Part shown: one piece after another, positions 15,640 through 24,455 of the stretch | How positions within the stretch are numbered: position 1 is the first letter of the stretch | How the letters are laid out: every line of letters begins with the position of its first letter | DNA from: Mariniblastus fucicola | Lineage (GTDB): Bacteria; Planctomycetota; Planctomycetia; Pirellulales; Pirellulaceae | Length of the DNA: 64,000 nt | Reading direction: 5' to 3' | Assembly (NCBI RefSeq): GCF_008087665.1 | Contig: NZ_CP042912.1 | Coordinates: 1,240,001 to 1,304,000 of the forward strand | Notes under the pieces: generated by a model | The model's database searches: none | Seen by the model: only the letters and a program-made list of their open reading frames with translations | What the model was told of the DNA's origin: nothing | Made by a program: the position numbers and the translations under genes

Positions 15640-17460
15640 TTAGAAAGCGTGGTCGACGCCAAAGTACAGACCGCCGACGATGAAGTCACTGAAAGCCTTC
15701 GGTTCGGCAACCAGATCGATGTCAAACAGGCTGTCTTCCAGCTGACCGGCTGCATCCGCCACGTTGGTGACCACGATTCCGCGGTATCCGAAACGGGCTC
15801 GCGTCCGCGGGCGGAATTGGTAAACGACACCAAAGTCCAGCTCTCCCAGGAAAGCAAGTTCGTTGTCCTTGCCGCTGAGGTCAAATTCGCGGCTGGCGTC
15901 GTCGCCGTAAAGCACCTGTGCGGTGGTCGTGCTTCCATCGTCAAACTGAAACTCTGCACGTTGACGGCTTTCTACCCGATTGTTGTAGATGCCGACTCGT
16001 GATCCGAAAGTGTATCCCCAGCCACGTTGAAGCTGTCGTTCCAGCCGCCCGCCGATTTGCAAACCGAACAGCGAGTTCTTGACCTCAGAGGAATAAAACG
16101 CTGATCTTGGAAACAGTCCTGACTGCGTTCCAGCCGCCGTAAAAACGGTCGTCTCGTTAAAAGCGACTCCACGCAAACCGCCGAAGAACTCCACCATCGA
16201 ATTTCCGCATGACAAACGGGTTCCACCGGCACTCGCTCGCAGAAAATTGAACTCGAAGCTACCGAACTCGCTGTCCCGAGAAACGCGATGATTGCTTGCG
16301 TCATCAAACACATCAGCCATCGTAAAGTTCGCGGTTCCGATTCCAGAGAGACCGTAGGTTTCCGGAATGCCTTGCGGGATCGTGCCGCCCCAAGTCGTGG
16401 GATCATTAAGGGGAGGCGTGAGCCCGCCCCAGGCCAATGTGGGATCTCCAGACGTAACATCGGTCGTCGATCCTGGATCGAAACCGATGTAGCGCATCTC
16501 CCAACCGCGTCCGCCGGATCGACGTCTGCCGTAATTAATATCGACTCCGGTAAAGTCGCCTTCGTCAGGACCATTCGCCAACAGGTTGGGGCCGCCGTTG
16601 CTTAAGAGTCTACCTTTGCCACGATAGTCACGGCCCAGCGAAAGGAAGGTTAACTGACCGACAGCGTGCACGCTTGGGTCGCCGGTGGACAATCTTGAGT
16701 TGACTCCGCCGAGGATGTTTCGAACGGGCGTTATCAATTCAGGAGCTCCGTTTTCCACGATCGCCGGACGTGCAATTCTTTGCGGTAACGTTGGTTGGAC
16801 TGGTTCGCCAGCGTCCAACAACGGCAGCGTCTCAGGGCTGTCGTCGATGATGCTTCGACTCGAGCCGTTGCTGAACTCAAACGACTGATCCAACGGCGCA
16901 ACTCCATCGTTATAAGCAATAGGAGCATCGACGCAGTCGAGTTCAAACGGTTCGTCTTCGCAGAATTCAGGAGCCAGCGGAATCGATGGAACGTCACACG
17001 GTAGAGGCAACAGGCTGGGCGTTTCCAGGCTGTTGCTTGGCGACTCCAGTGGCGGAACGGTTGTTTTAGCCGAGTCCGAAGGGCGCGATTCGATCACGGA
17101 TTCGGCAGATTCCAAAATCAGGCTGGACGGCGAATTCGTGTTGTTTTTCCGCCTATTTGCTTGTTCGAGGACCTCATCTATGGAATCTGAAGGCGATTTC
17201 TGGTCCGGAGTTTGAGGCGGTGACCACTGCGGCGATGTCTGCACGTCGGTGACGGGCGGGACCCATGCATTGGTGGAACTGGTCGGTTCCTCCAGCAACG
17301 AAAACGGTTGACTGGGGATTGACCCCGGAGTGAATCCGGTCGTCGCGTCTTGCGCCATCGCAGCAGTTGTCAGCAACGACAGACCGGCAATACCAGCGGC
17401 CGCGAGCTGGATCGAGCCGTGGGCGATTCCCGTAATTGTTGTTTGGATTTTCAGTTTCAT
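15640..17460 (-). CDS. BBP7-like outer-membrane beta-barrel protein
   Basis: 606 residues from the ATG at 17460 (MKLKIQTTITG). The signal peptide ends near AAMAQ-D. Residues 25-280 are a low-complexity Ser/Pro/Glu-rich periplasmic or linker region. The C-terminal 320 residues alternate beta strands with aromatic residues and finish in GGLYFGVDHAF, a beta-barrel-type ending with a terminal Phe. The pattern (GRRRSGGRGWEMRYIGFD, GYTFGSRVGIYNN, RARFGYRGIVVTNVADAA) fits the BBP7 family of planctomycete outer-membrane barrels. I infer an outer-membrane channel or adhesin; no transport specificity is evident. It is a single gene with its own 5' gap shared with the divergent PEP-CTERM gene. Confidence 0.7.
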   Translation of the reverse strand: MKLKIQTTITGIAHGSIQLAAAGIAGLSLLTTAAMAQDATTGFTPGSIPSQPFSLLEEPTSSTNAWVPPVTDVQTSPQWSPPQTPDQKSPSDSIDEVLEQANRRKNNTNSPSSLILESAESVIESRPSDSAKTTVPPLESPSNSLETPSLLPLPCDVPSIPLAPEFCEDEPFELDCVDAPIAYNDGVAPLDQSFEFSNGSSRSIIDDSPETLPLLDAGEPVQPTLPQRIARPAIVENGAPELITPVRNILGGVNSRLSTGDPSVHAVGQLTFLSLGRDYRGKGRLLSNGGPNLLANGPDEGDFTGVDINYGRRRSGGRGWEMRYIGFDPGSTTDVTSGDPTLAWGGLTPPLNDPTTWGGTIPQGIPETYGLSGIGTANFTMADVFDDASNHRVSRDSEFGSFEFNFLRASAGGTRLSCGNSMVEFFGGLRGVAFNETTVFTAAGTQSGLFPRSAFYSSEVKNSLFGLQIGGRLERQLQRGWGYTFGSRVGIYNNRVESRQRAEFQFDDGSTTTAQVLYGDDASREFDLSGKDNELAFLGELDFGVVYQFRPRTRARFGYRGIVVTNVADAAGQLEDSLFDIDLVAEPKAFSDFIVGGLYFGVDHAF

Positions 17461-17905
17461 TTTTGCCTCAGCACAGCACTGGTTTCGTCGTCGGTACGAC
17501 CTGCATGAAAGTGCTTTCCGGTTCAATTCTCATCACAGTCATCGTCACTGCATCTATGCGTTGCCATTGAAACTGGATCAATCCTTACGACATGAGCGAG
17601 GGCGGCTGGAGCAATTGGTACACGACTGACAACCGGATCAAACCTTGAATCAGTTATCAAAGTTCAAGTCTTCGAAATCGGTACAGCCGGACTCGAGTGT
17701 CAGCGGAAAGATGAATGCTGCTAGCAAGCAAGCTTTAAAAACGCCGATGTTTTCGACGCGCATCGCTGCCTGTGTGGAGAAGTTTGGATTAAATCGGTCG
17801 TACTGAAAATTTTGTCTAAAGCACTATTGGCGAAATGGGGGGGTTGATAGATATTGTCGGCTCCACGGAAGAAACTTCTCTGACATTCAAGGACAGGAAA
17901 CAACA
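17461..17905. other. Intergenic region between divergent surface-protein genes
   Basis: 445 bp without a credible gene. It must carry the promoters of the BBP7-like gene (minus) and the PEP-CTERM gene (plus). A weak sigma-70-like pair TTGGCG and GATATT with a 17-nt spacer occurs about 60 bp before the PEP-CTERM start. A run of seven G's lies in the spacer. Confidence 0.4.
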
Positions 17906-18637
17906 ATGAAGCTTCAGTATCTTGCGCTGTGCGCACTAGGGTTGGCGATACTGGTTCCCAACCAATCCAACGCCGACATCATGGCTCTGTACGAGTTCGA
18001 TTCAACTTACGTTGATGGTTCTCTTAATGAGCGAGGCAACTCTCGAGATCTCAATCCCGATATTCTTGCCGGCGACTACAACACTCGCACCAACCGGGTT
18101 GCGGCTGACAGTGATGGCGGAATCGCACCGCCACAATCAGACGTGCACGCTTTCGCGCGTACAAACAAGACGCCCGACGACATCAGAATTGGGCCAAACA
18201 ATGTCTACCATGAATTCGACGTCACCATTCTTAACGGAACGTGGACAATGGATTCACTGCACTTCGAGTACTGGGTGAATGACTCAATTGCTGGTCAGGA
18301 GTATCGTGCCACGGTTTATTCTGACCTCGTTGGCTATGGTACCGGTCAGGAACTGGATACGCAGTCATACGTTCGCCAAACAAACCAAATTCCAGAAATT
18401 CACACGGTTTCTATCGGTGGATTGCAGTTTCAGACTGCGTTCCAGGAGATCGCCGAAGGCACGACAGCAACTTTCCGCATTGTGTTCTCGGACAACGTGG
18501 ACTTGGACGATGTCGTTCACCGAATCGACGATGTCGAACTGCGTGGATTCGAAGTTCAGTCAGTTCCAGAGCCGGCGGTTGGATCGATTTTGCTCCTCGT
18601 TGGAGGATTGCTTTCGACACGTCGCCGCCGACGCTAA
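17906..18637 (+). CDS. PEP-CTERM anchored exported protein
   Basis: 243 residues, with a strong ribosome site (GGACAGGAA) 8 nt before the ATG. It has a signal peptide (LQYLALCALGLAILVPNQSNA), a beta-rich ectodomain of about 190 residues, and a C-terminal sorting signal: VPEP, a hydrophobic helix (GSILLLVGGLL) and a basic cluster (RRRRR). This is the PEP-CTERM signal recognised by an exosortase (EpsH/XrtA type), which is not encoded in the window. The ectodomain starts ALYEFDSTYVDGS, resembling LamG/concanavalin-like repeats in such proteins, but no binding site is visible. It ends at a strong terminator. Confidence 0.88.
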   Translation: MKLQYLALCALGLAILVPNQSNADIMALYEFDSTYVDGSLNERGNSRDLNPDILAGDYNTRTNRVAADSDGGIAPPQSDVHAFARTNKTPDDIRIGPNNVYHEFDVTILNGTWTMDSLHFEYWVNDSIAGQEYRATVYSDLVGYGTGQELDTQSYVRQTNQIPEIHTVSIGGLQFQTAFQEIAEGTTATFRIVFSDNVDLDDVVHRIDDVELRGFEVQSVPEPAVGSILLLVGGLLSTRRRRR

Positions 18638-18697
18638 ATTCCGGAAATTCTATCGAGAGGCAATGGCTTTCAGAGAAGTTCGTTTCCGATGACGCTA

Positions 18698-18744
18698 CAA
18701 AAAAAGAACGGTGAGCTTGTTGCTCGCCGTTCTTTCTTTTTTTA
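18698..18744. terminator. Bidirectional intrinsic terminator
   Basis: A 12-bp stem (18705-18716 with 18722-18733, one G-U type mismatch) closes a 5-nt loop. It is flanked by an A-tract and by a long T-rich tail, so it serves both the PEP-CTERM gene and the convergent Cys-rich protein gene. Confidence 0.9.
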
Positions 18745-18764
18745 ATGGGCGACGGTCAAGCCGT

Positions 18765-19742
18765 TTACTTGACGTCATTCCAAAAGCTGTTGACTTGACG
18801 CTCCTGGCTTCTGGCCGGTCGCTGTTTTTGCAGCGAACGAACCGTGACACGTTCAGTCGCAACTGGTTGGCTATAGCTCGCAAGCCGAACTGGAGAGTAG
18901 TTCCAGTCACGTTGCACCGGCGATGCAGATGCCGAACGGTTGATCTCACGCTTCAAATTCTGTGGAATGGAAACCTGAGGTCGCTGGCTCGTACGAGCAC
19001 GTCCCACTGTGTTGTAGCGTGCTGTCGTCGATAGTGTGCCGCCAGGCGTTTGAATGCGCGACTGCGTTCCCGAAATTGAAGGAGCACTATCGGCTGGCGT
19101 TCCCGGAAACGTAGGCGTCTCAAAGCTTGATCCGCTTGTTGTTGGGGCAGGAGCAAGTGTTGGAGTCGGAGCGAAACCTTGAACAGGCGCACCCTGGTAA
19201 CCAGTGCCACAAGTGTTGCAGCCCGTATTGCATCCACCGGTCGCACAATCGTTGGTGATCGTCGTTACGGGAACCTTGTAAGTTTCAGTACGGTACACGG
19301 GACGCTGGGTCGTGTATGGAACTCGCTGCATCTGATACGTGTAAGTCGTGCAAGGACGCATGCAAGTAACGGAGCAACCAGTGCATGGATCCGAATTGGT
19401 CACGGGCTTGTATGTTGTTACCGGGACGCGTTTCCACGAGGTTCGGTACGCTGTGTACGGCACGTAGTTCACGACGGTGCGCGAGCATGTTTGTTGGCAC
19501 GTTTTCATGCACTGACCGGGCTGCAAGCCGTAAGCGTTTTGCGCCGCTGGCGGATACTGCGCCGTTGTAACTGGTGCTTGAGTGCCGTAATAGTTGTACG
19601 CTGGCTGCGGTTGGCATGTATTGCACGAAGAACGACGGCCACGAAGCCAGTCGAGCAAAGGACCTGCCTGAGCGTCTGATGCAGCAAAAAGGTGTGCTGC
19701 CAACATCGCGGCGCCGAGCAAAATTGTTTTGGTACGAATCAT
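18765..19742 (-). CDS. Exported Cys/Tyr/Pro-rich surface protein
   Basis: 325 residues from the ATG at 19742 (MIRTKTILLG). The signal peptide ends near ASDAQA-G, then comes LLDWLRGRRSSCNTC, a start common among planctomycete secreted proteins. Residues 60-180 hold several Cys pairs (CMKTCQQTC, DPCTGCSVTCMRPC, CNTGCNTC) between repeated aromatic-Pro segments of the type VPYTAYRTSWKRVPVTTYKP. The latter half is Ser/Thr/Pro/Arg-rich and disordered-looking. The pattern suggests a disulfide-linked envelope protein; no enzyme motif is seen. The leader contains a minus-strand terminator about 115-145 nt upstream of the start, suggesting controlled read-through. Confidence 0.75.
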   Translation of the reverse strand: MIRTKTILLGAAMLAAHLFAASDAQAGPLLDWLRGRRSSCNTCQPQPAYNYYGTQAPVTTAQYPPAAQNAYGLQPGQCMKTCQQTCSRTVVNYVPYTAYRTSWKRVPVTTYKPVTNSDPCTGCSVTCMRPCTTYTYQMQRVPYTTQRPVYRTETYKVPVTTITNDCATGGCNTGCNTCGTGYQGAPVQGFAPTPTLAPAPTTSGSSFETPTFPGTPADSAPSISGTQSRIQTPGGTLSTTARYNTVGRARTSQRPQVSIPQNLKREINRSASASPVQRDWNYSPVRLASYSQPVATERVTVRSLQKQRPARSQERQVNSFWNDVK

Positions 19743-19855
19743 AATTGACTCCAGAAGGGTTCTGGACGGCAGAAGCTTTCCGCCGCAATTCACGCATAAA
19801 GGTAAGACGCGGATAGCCGCCGAAAAGGTTAAAGAAACGAAAAACCGTGCGTTTC

Positions 19856-19888
19856 AAAAAAATGACGTTCGGGTTATGCCGGACGTCA
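19856..19888 (-). terminator. Terminator hairpin inside the 5' leader of the Cys-rich gene (candidate attenuator)
   Basis: A 10-bp stem (19863-19872 with 19879-19888, one G-U pair, 6-nt loop) is followed, reading the minus strand, by seven U's. No minus-strand gene lies just upstream, so the terminator sits in the leader of the gene starting at 19742. Confidence 0.6.
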
Positions 19889-20034
19889 GTACCAGCGAAA
19901 CTATTCAGTTGAGCAAGTTCTTGGAAAATCCTGGAATTTGCACCTCCACCATGTCCCGTCGCAACGAATACGCGGGTTAACTTTGGCAGAGCCGCAACAG
20001 TTACGCAGTCGTCGCCCCCATGGTTCGGTATTAT

Positions 20035-20063
20035 TTGTCACGACAGACACTACTTATATAGAT
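20035..20063 (+). promoter_or_regulatory. Candidate sigma-70 promoter for the MMPL exporter gene
   Basis: TTGTCA at 20035-20040 and TATAGA(T) at 20057-20063, with a 16-nt spacer, about 85 bp before the ATG at 20148. The boxes are close to consensus; no binding data. Confidence 0.4.
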
Positions 20064-20147
20064 GCTCCGTTCGAATAAGATTGCAATGTCGACACTGTCA
20101 GGGATGCCTCTTTCGAAAGCTGTATTTCGGGAAATGTTTTTTGCCGT

Positions 20148-22409
20148 ATGACCAACAGGTTTGGAAACGCAACTCGTTGGATCGTCAACAAGCCTTGGAT
20201 AACGGCGGTTTTGCTCGCTGCTATCACAGCGGTTTCCTGCATCGGACACTTTTCACCGGACGCGTTTTGGAGTCTTTTTCGCGAGGCTGAACCAACTCCG
20301 GAAGTCGTTACAGAATCAGATTTTGAGTCGCGACCAAACGTCGAGTCATTTCAATTCTCCTCACACGGAATTCTTGTCGCCCAGTCCGAAGATTTCTTCA
20401 CCAGCGAAGGCGTCGCGGCGATGCGAGCCGTGGTCAAGGCTCTCGAAGACGAGCCTTTCATCGATGGCGTTACGTGGATGGAAGACATCCCTGGATTAAA
20501 CCTGTTTGGTTTACCAGAACCGGTTTTCCCAAAGCGAACAGCCTCTGAAGAACTGTACAGAAAAGCAAAACGTAAGGCGCTCGAGAATCCTTTCGTACGA
20601 GGCCAACTGTTGTCTGAGGATGCCAACACGATGGTGTTGTTATTCAACTACGACTTTTTCATGTTGGAAGATGATCAGCAGTGCATCGCCGGAGTCCGCG
20701 AAATTGCTCAAACCGCGTCGGAGCAATTCGATGTAGAGATCGAGTTCGGTGTCACAGGGCCGTTTCCGATTTACTTGAGCATGATGGAGCAGCATGAAGC
20801 CAACAACTTCTTTTATCAGATGGTTGGCTATAGCGTCATTTTTGTCATGAGCCTGATCCTGTTTCGTGGGCTGGTTGCGGTTTTGGTGCTGGGCGCCGCG
20901 CCGGCCCTTGGCGTTTTCTGGACGTTGGGATTTGTGAGCTTTCTGGGATACGACAACAATCCTTTTATCGATGTTGTCCTGCCGATTTTGGTCAGCCTGG
21001 TGGGGCTGACGGATGGCGTCCACCTGTTGGTTCAAATTCGAAAGCTGCGAGCCAGTGGACTCAAGCCGCTAGCCGCTGCAAGAGAAGGTCTTTCGCAAGT
21101 CGGGTTGGCTTGTGGTCTGACATCGCTAACGACGGCGATCGGTTTCGGGTCGCTGGCTTTGGCGCGACACGAGTTTGTACAGCAATTCGGTTATAGCTGC
21201 GTGATTGGAGTCATCTGTTGCTTTGTCGCCGTCATTACTGTGATTCCGCTGGCCTGTTCGACGTGGATCGGAAACTTCATTCAGTCTGCAGAGAAGACCA
21301 GTTTGATCGATCGAAATCTGGATCGAATCTCTGGCGTGATTGATTTCGTATTGCCGCGAAAGCTGCTGTTTAGCCTGATCGCGATTGCCGCGACGATCCT
21401 TTTGATTCTGGTTTCCACAACGCTGCGGCCTGACGAGCGACTTTCGAGCGCAATGCCGGCAAGCAGCGAACCGGCGATCGCGTTGGCGAAACTGGACGAC
21501 GCAATGCAAGGACTCGAGCAAGGCTATGTGCGGATCCTTTGGGATCGCGAAATCGAAGCCGACGCCCCGGAAGTGATGCAGGTGGTGAAGCAGGTTGATA
21601 CGTTGCTTGCGAAAGAACCGTTGCTTGGGAATGTCGTTTCAATCCGACATCTGATCGATGCATTACCAGGCGAAGGTCCGCCGGAGACAAGAATGTCGAT
21701 GCTGGAGTTGCTGTTGCCTCCGTTCAAACGGGTCTACTACGAACCCGAGTCGCGCTACACGGCGGTAAACTTCCGCGTGCGTGATTTGGGGATTTCGCAA
21801 TACAACCCGGTCTTCACTCGCATGATCGCGGGCATGGCAGAGATCGAAAACCAGCATCCGCACTTCACGCTCTATGCTGGCGGCAAAGCTTTTAACCGGT
21901 GGGAGAATCTCTACAAAATCGTGGTCGATTTGGCGTTGAGCCTGGGGACGGCGTCGCTGATCATTTTTGCGATTCTGGCCATCGTCTATCGTTCGCTACG
22001 TATCGGTCTGATCTCGTTTGTCCCCAATCTGTTTCCTCTGGCATTCGCGGGCGCCTTTCTCGTGGTCACTAGTCAGTCGTTGGAGGTGGTGGCGGTTTGT
22101 GCGTTTACTGTTTGTCTGGGAATCGCAGTCGACGATACGATTCATTTTCTGACACGATTTGAAGAAGAGCGAAAGATCTGCGATGCCGATGATGAGGCCA
22201 TTCGCAAAGCGTTCACTGGCGTCGGGACCGCGCTGATCATGACGACCGTGGTGCTTGTTTCGGGATTCGCAACGGTACTGATGAGCGACTCTCGCGATCA
22301 TTTCATTTTTGCTTCGATGGGTGCGATCACGATCGCAGCGGCGCTGTTTGCAGATCTTGTTTTTCTCCCTGCCCTGCTTTCTCAGTTCGCCAGAAAGAAA
22401 CCTGAATGA
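20148..22409 (+). CDS. MMPL/RND-type exporter
   Basis: 753 residues with the RND architecture: one N-terminal helix, a large periplasmic loop, about five helices (residues 225-375), a second periplasmic loop, and five more helices (580-750). Family motifs include TDGVHLLVQIRK after TM4, the LTSLTTAIGFGSL repeat and the mirror-image motif VDDTIHFLTRFEEER with TMTTVVLVSGFA-like residues. Acidic residues in those helices are the proton-relay type. The size of about 750 matches hopanoid/lipid-exporting MMPL (HpnN-like) proteins rather than 1000-residue drug pumps, so a lipid or small hydrophobic substrate is likely (inference). Its last codons overlap the ATP-grasp gene by 4 bp. Confidence 0.88.
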   Translation: MTNRFGNATRWIVNKPWITAVLLAAITAVSCIGHFSPDAFWSLFREAEPTPEVVTESDFESRPNVESFQFSSHGILVAQSEDFFTSEGVAAMRAVVKALEDEPFIDGVTWMEDIPGLNLFGLPEPVFPKRTASEELYRKAKRKALENPFVRGQLLSEDANTMVLLFNYDFFMLEDDQQCIAGVREIAQTASEQFDVEIEFGVTGPFPIYLSMMEQHEANNFFYQMVGYSVIFVMSLILFRGLVAVLVLGAAPALGVFWTLGFVSFLGYDNNPFIDVVLPILVSLVGLTDGVHLLVQIRKLRASGLKPLAAAREGLSQVGLACGLTSLTTAIGFGSLALARHEFVQQFGYSCVIGVICCFVAVITVIPLACSTWIGNFIQSAEKTSLIDRNLDRISGVIDFVLPRKLLFSLIAIAATILLILVSTTLRPDERLSSAMPASSEPAIALAKLDDAMQGLEQGYVRILWDREIEADAPEVMQVVKQVDTLLAKEPLLGNVVSIRHLIDALPGEGPPETRMSMLELLLPPFKRVYYEPESRYTAVNFRVRDLGISQYNPVFTRMIAGMAEIENQHPHFTLYAGGKAFNRWENLYKIVVDLALSLGTASLIIFAILAIVYRSLRIGLISFVPNLFPLAFAGAFLVVTSQSLEVVAVCAFTVCLGIAVDDTIHFLTRFEEERKICDADDEAIRKAFTGVGTALIMTTVVLVSGFATVLMSDSRDHFIFASMGAITIAAALFADLVFLPALLSQFARKKPE

Positions 22410-23353
22410 AGGTTTTGGTATTCGAGTTCATGGTTGGGGGAGGAGTCGCTGACCAGCATCCATTCGACGCTGAACTGCAAGTGTTCTTTCGTCAGGGGCA
22501 CGGAATGCTGCGTGCAGTTTGCGAGGACTTGCTGTCGCTGGGCCATCAAGTGATCGTGCCAGTCGATGTTCAAGCCGAAGCTGAACTTCCTGACGACGTC
22601 GAGCGAGTCGATGTCGAACGCGAAAGCGACGTTGATTCGGTGCTGTTGGCTGCAGCCTCAGAAGCGGATCGTATTTTGCTAATCGCGCCGGAAACCGATG
22701 GCTGTCTGGAACGTCTCGCCAATCTACTGAACGATTTTGCGCACAAGTTTATCGGACCCGACGTTGGGTTGATTCGTTTGGCAGCAGATAAATGGAAATG
22801 CCATCAGTGGTATGTGCAACACAAAGTGCCCTGCCCCGATTCAATTCTGTTGACGGATGAGGGTGTCGATCCCCAACTGCCAATGGAATTCTTCCCCTGT
22901 GTCGTAAAACCGGTTGATGGGGCGGGAAGCGAGGGTGTTCGACTTATTTCGTCGATGAGCGAACTTGCGGTAGTTGCGCGGCCACTGCTGATGCAAAAGT
23001 TTGTTGTCGGCGCTCCGGTTAGTGTTTCCGTGATCGTGGAATCGAGCGAAGCAGTCCACTTTCTCGAACCGGGGCGGCAAATTTTTGACAGCGATCCGTT
23101 TGGAGTTCATTTGCGAACCCAATATCCGCTGGAGTCAGGCCTACGTGAGCGGGCTCTGTCGCTTGCCCGTCACGTCGTCGAGACAAGCCCGCAGTTCGTC
23201 GGATATGTCGGAATCGATATGGTTTTGGCGGAGGACGCGGCCAGTGACGTTTTGATTGAAATCAATCCGCGGCTGACGACTTCGTATTGCTTTCTGCGAG
23301 AGTGGTCGAAGCAGAATCTTGCTGAGAAGTTTCCCTCGCTTGAGTCTCGTTAG
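22406..23353 (+). CDS. ATP-grasp ligase (COG1821-like)
   Basis: 315 residues, ATG within the stop of the exporter gene (ATGA overlap). The N-terminal MKVLVFEFMVGGGVAD is characteristic of a family of ATP-grasp carboxylate-amine ligases related to the tyramine-glutamate ligase of methanofuran synthesis, which also occurs in bacteria with tetrahydromethanopterin-linked C1 metabolism, including planctomycetes. ATP-grasp landmarks are FPCVVKPVDGAGSEGVRL (Lys and Gly-rich loop), LLMQKFVVGAPVSVSVIVE and the metal-binding end VLIEINPRLTTSY. The substrate is not proven; no other C1-pathway gene lies nearby. Co-expression with the exporter is implied by the overlap. Confidence 0.8.
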   Translation: MKVLVFEFMVGGGVADQHPFDAELQVFFRQGHGMLRAVCEDLLSLGHQVIVPVDVQAEAELPDDVERVDVERESDVDSVLLAAASEADRILLIAPETDGCLERLANLLNDFAHKFIGPDVGLIRLAADKWKCHQWYVQHKVPCPDSILLTDEGVDPQLPMEFFPCVVKPVDGAGSEGVRLISSMSELAVVARPLLMQKFVVGAPVSVSVIVESSEAVHFLEPGRQIFDSDPFGVHLRTQYPLESGLRERALSLARHVVETSPQFVGYVGIDMVLAEDAASDVLIEINPRLTTSYCFLREWSKQNLAEKFPSLESR

Positions 23354-23462
23354 CCGAGTTCTCCATGTTCAAAACGAAAAACGAAACGCGGACCGTCAGC
23401 CTGTGAGTGCATCGCTGATTCTGTGACGAATCGAATTAATGCGCTGTCTATGCAACGAGACG

Positions 23463-24413
23463 TTAGTCGCGCCGCTGCAGCTCAATCGAACCACGCATTC
23501 CAGGCTTGAGTTCACCTGTTGCGTTCTCGACTTCAGCCCACACGATGAAATCCTGGACATCCGGATCAATCTCCGGACTGGTGAAAACGACGACCGCCGG
23601 ATATTGCCGACCTCGATGAGTGAACGTCGCTCGCTCGGCAATAGATTCAGGCGACGCGTCTTCCAAATAGCAGCGACATGAAACGCGGAGCTTGGACAAA
23701 TCGATCACGCGAGCTATCGGCTCGCCAGGCTGAACCCACTCGCCGACTTGTTGATAAACTTGCACCACCATGCCTGAGGTAGGCGATCTAATTTCCCGGT
23801 TCCGCAATTGAACTTCAGCCAACTCCATTTGCGATTTTTTTAGCTCAACCGTTAACTCATTCACGACTGCCGACCGTTCGGCTTGTTCGCCAGAAAGCCT
23901 CGCACGTTCGTATTCAAGCTTCAATCGCTCAAGTTCTGTTTTGGAAACGGACTTTGCGAATTGATTCGCTGCGTTGACCGAACGTTGGTAGACCTTGCCA
24001 CTGACGTCTTTGGATACCTTTGCGTATCGCAAGTCGATATCGTTTTCATTTTCTTCCTTCGCGATGTCCAATTCGCTTGCGGCAACGTTCGCGCTTGCCA
24101 TGGCAGATTCGCGGTCCAGAGTGGCGATGGCGTCCCCGGTTTTTACCAGGTTGCCTTCAGTGATATTGATTGACTCAACGATACCCGCGTCTCTGGCGGC
24201 AACTTCGACGTTAACAATCAGTTGCAGCTGAGCCGCATCGATCTTGATCTTGTCTTGTGTGGCACTTTCAGATTCAGCCGACGCGGACGGGTCTGCCTGG
24301 TCATTTGCCGTAGTCTGTTGCTCTTCGAACAACTGGACGCTGGGAGATTCCTGAGCGGTTGAATTCGAGAGGGCAATCGTGAGGGCGAAACAAGTTGCCA
24401 GAAATGCACGCAT
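23463..24413 (-). CDS. HlyD-like periplasmic adaptor (membrane fusion protein)
   Basis: 316 residues with a signal peptide (MRAFLATCFALTIALSNSTA) in place of a membrane anchor. The order is a beta-barrel/lipoyl half (VEVAARDAGIVESINITEGN ... GDAIATLDRE), a long charged coiled-coil hairpin (about 110-215), and the second lipoyl half IRSPTSGMVVQVYQQVGEWV, then a beta-barrel domain. This is the HlyD/AcrA adaptor plan. No membrane transporter lies downstream; the MMPL exporter at 20148 is on the other strand, so a functional link is only a guess. It could also be a stand-alone adaptor of an ABC exporter elsewhere. Confidence 0.85.
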   Translation of the reverse strand: MRAFLATCFALTIALSNSTAQESPSVQLFEEQQTTANDQADPSASAESESATQDKIKIDAAQLQLIVNVEVAARDAGIVESINITEGNLVKTGDAIATLDRESAMASANVAASELDIAKEENENDIDLRYAKVSKDVSGKVYQRSVNAANQFAKSVSKTELERLKLEYERARLSGEQAERSAVVNELTVELKKSQMELAEVQLRNREIRSPTSGMVVQVYQQVGEWVQPGEPIARVIDLSKLRVSCRCYLEDASPESIAERATFTHRGRQYPAVVVFTSPEIDPDVQDFIVWAEVENATGELKPGMRGSIELQRRD

Positions 24414-24455
24414 GGAAAGAGTCCTGTTCGAGGAATTTATTTCCGTCCAGACTAG

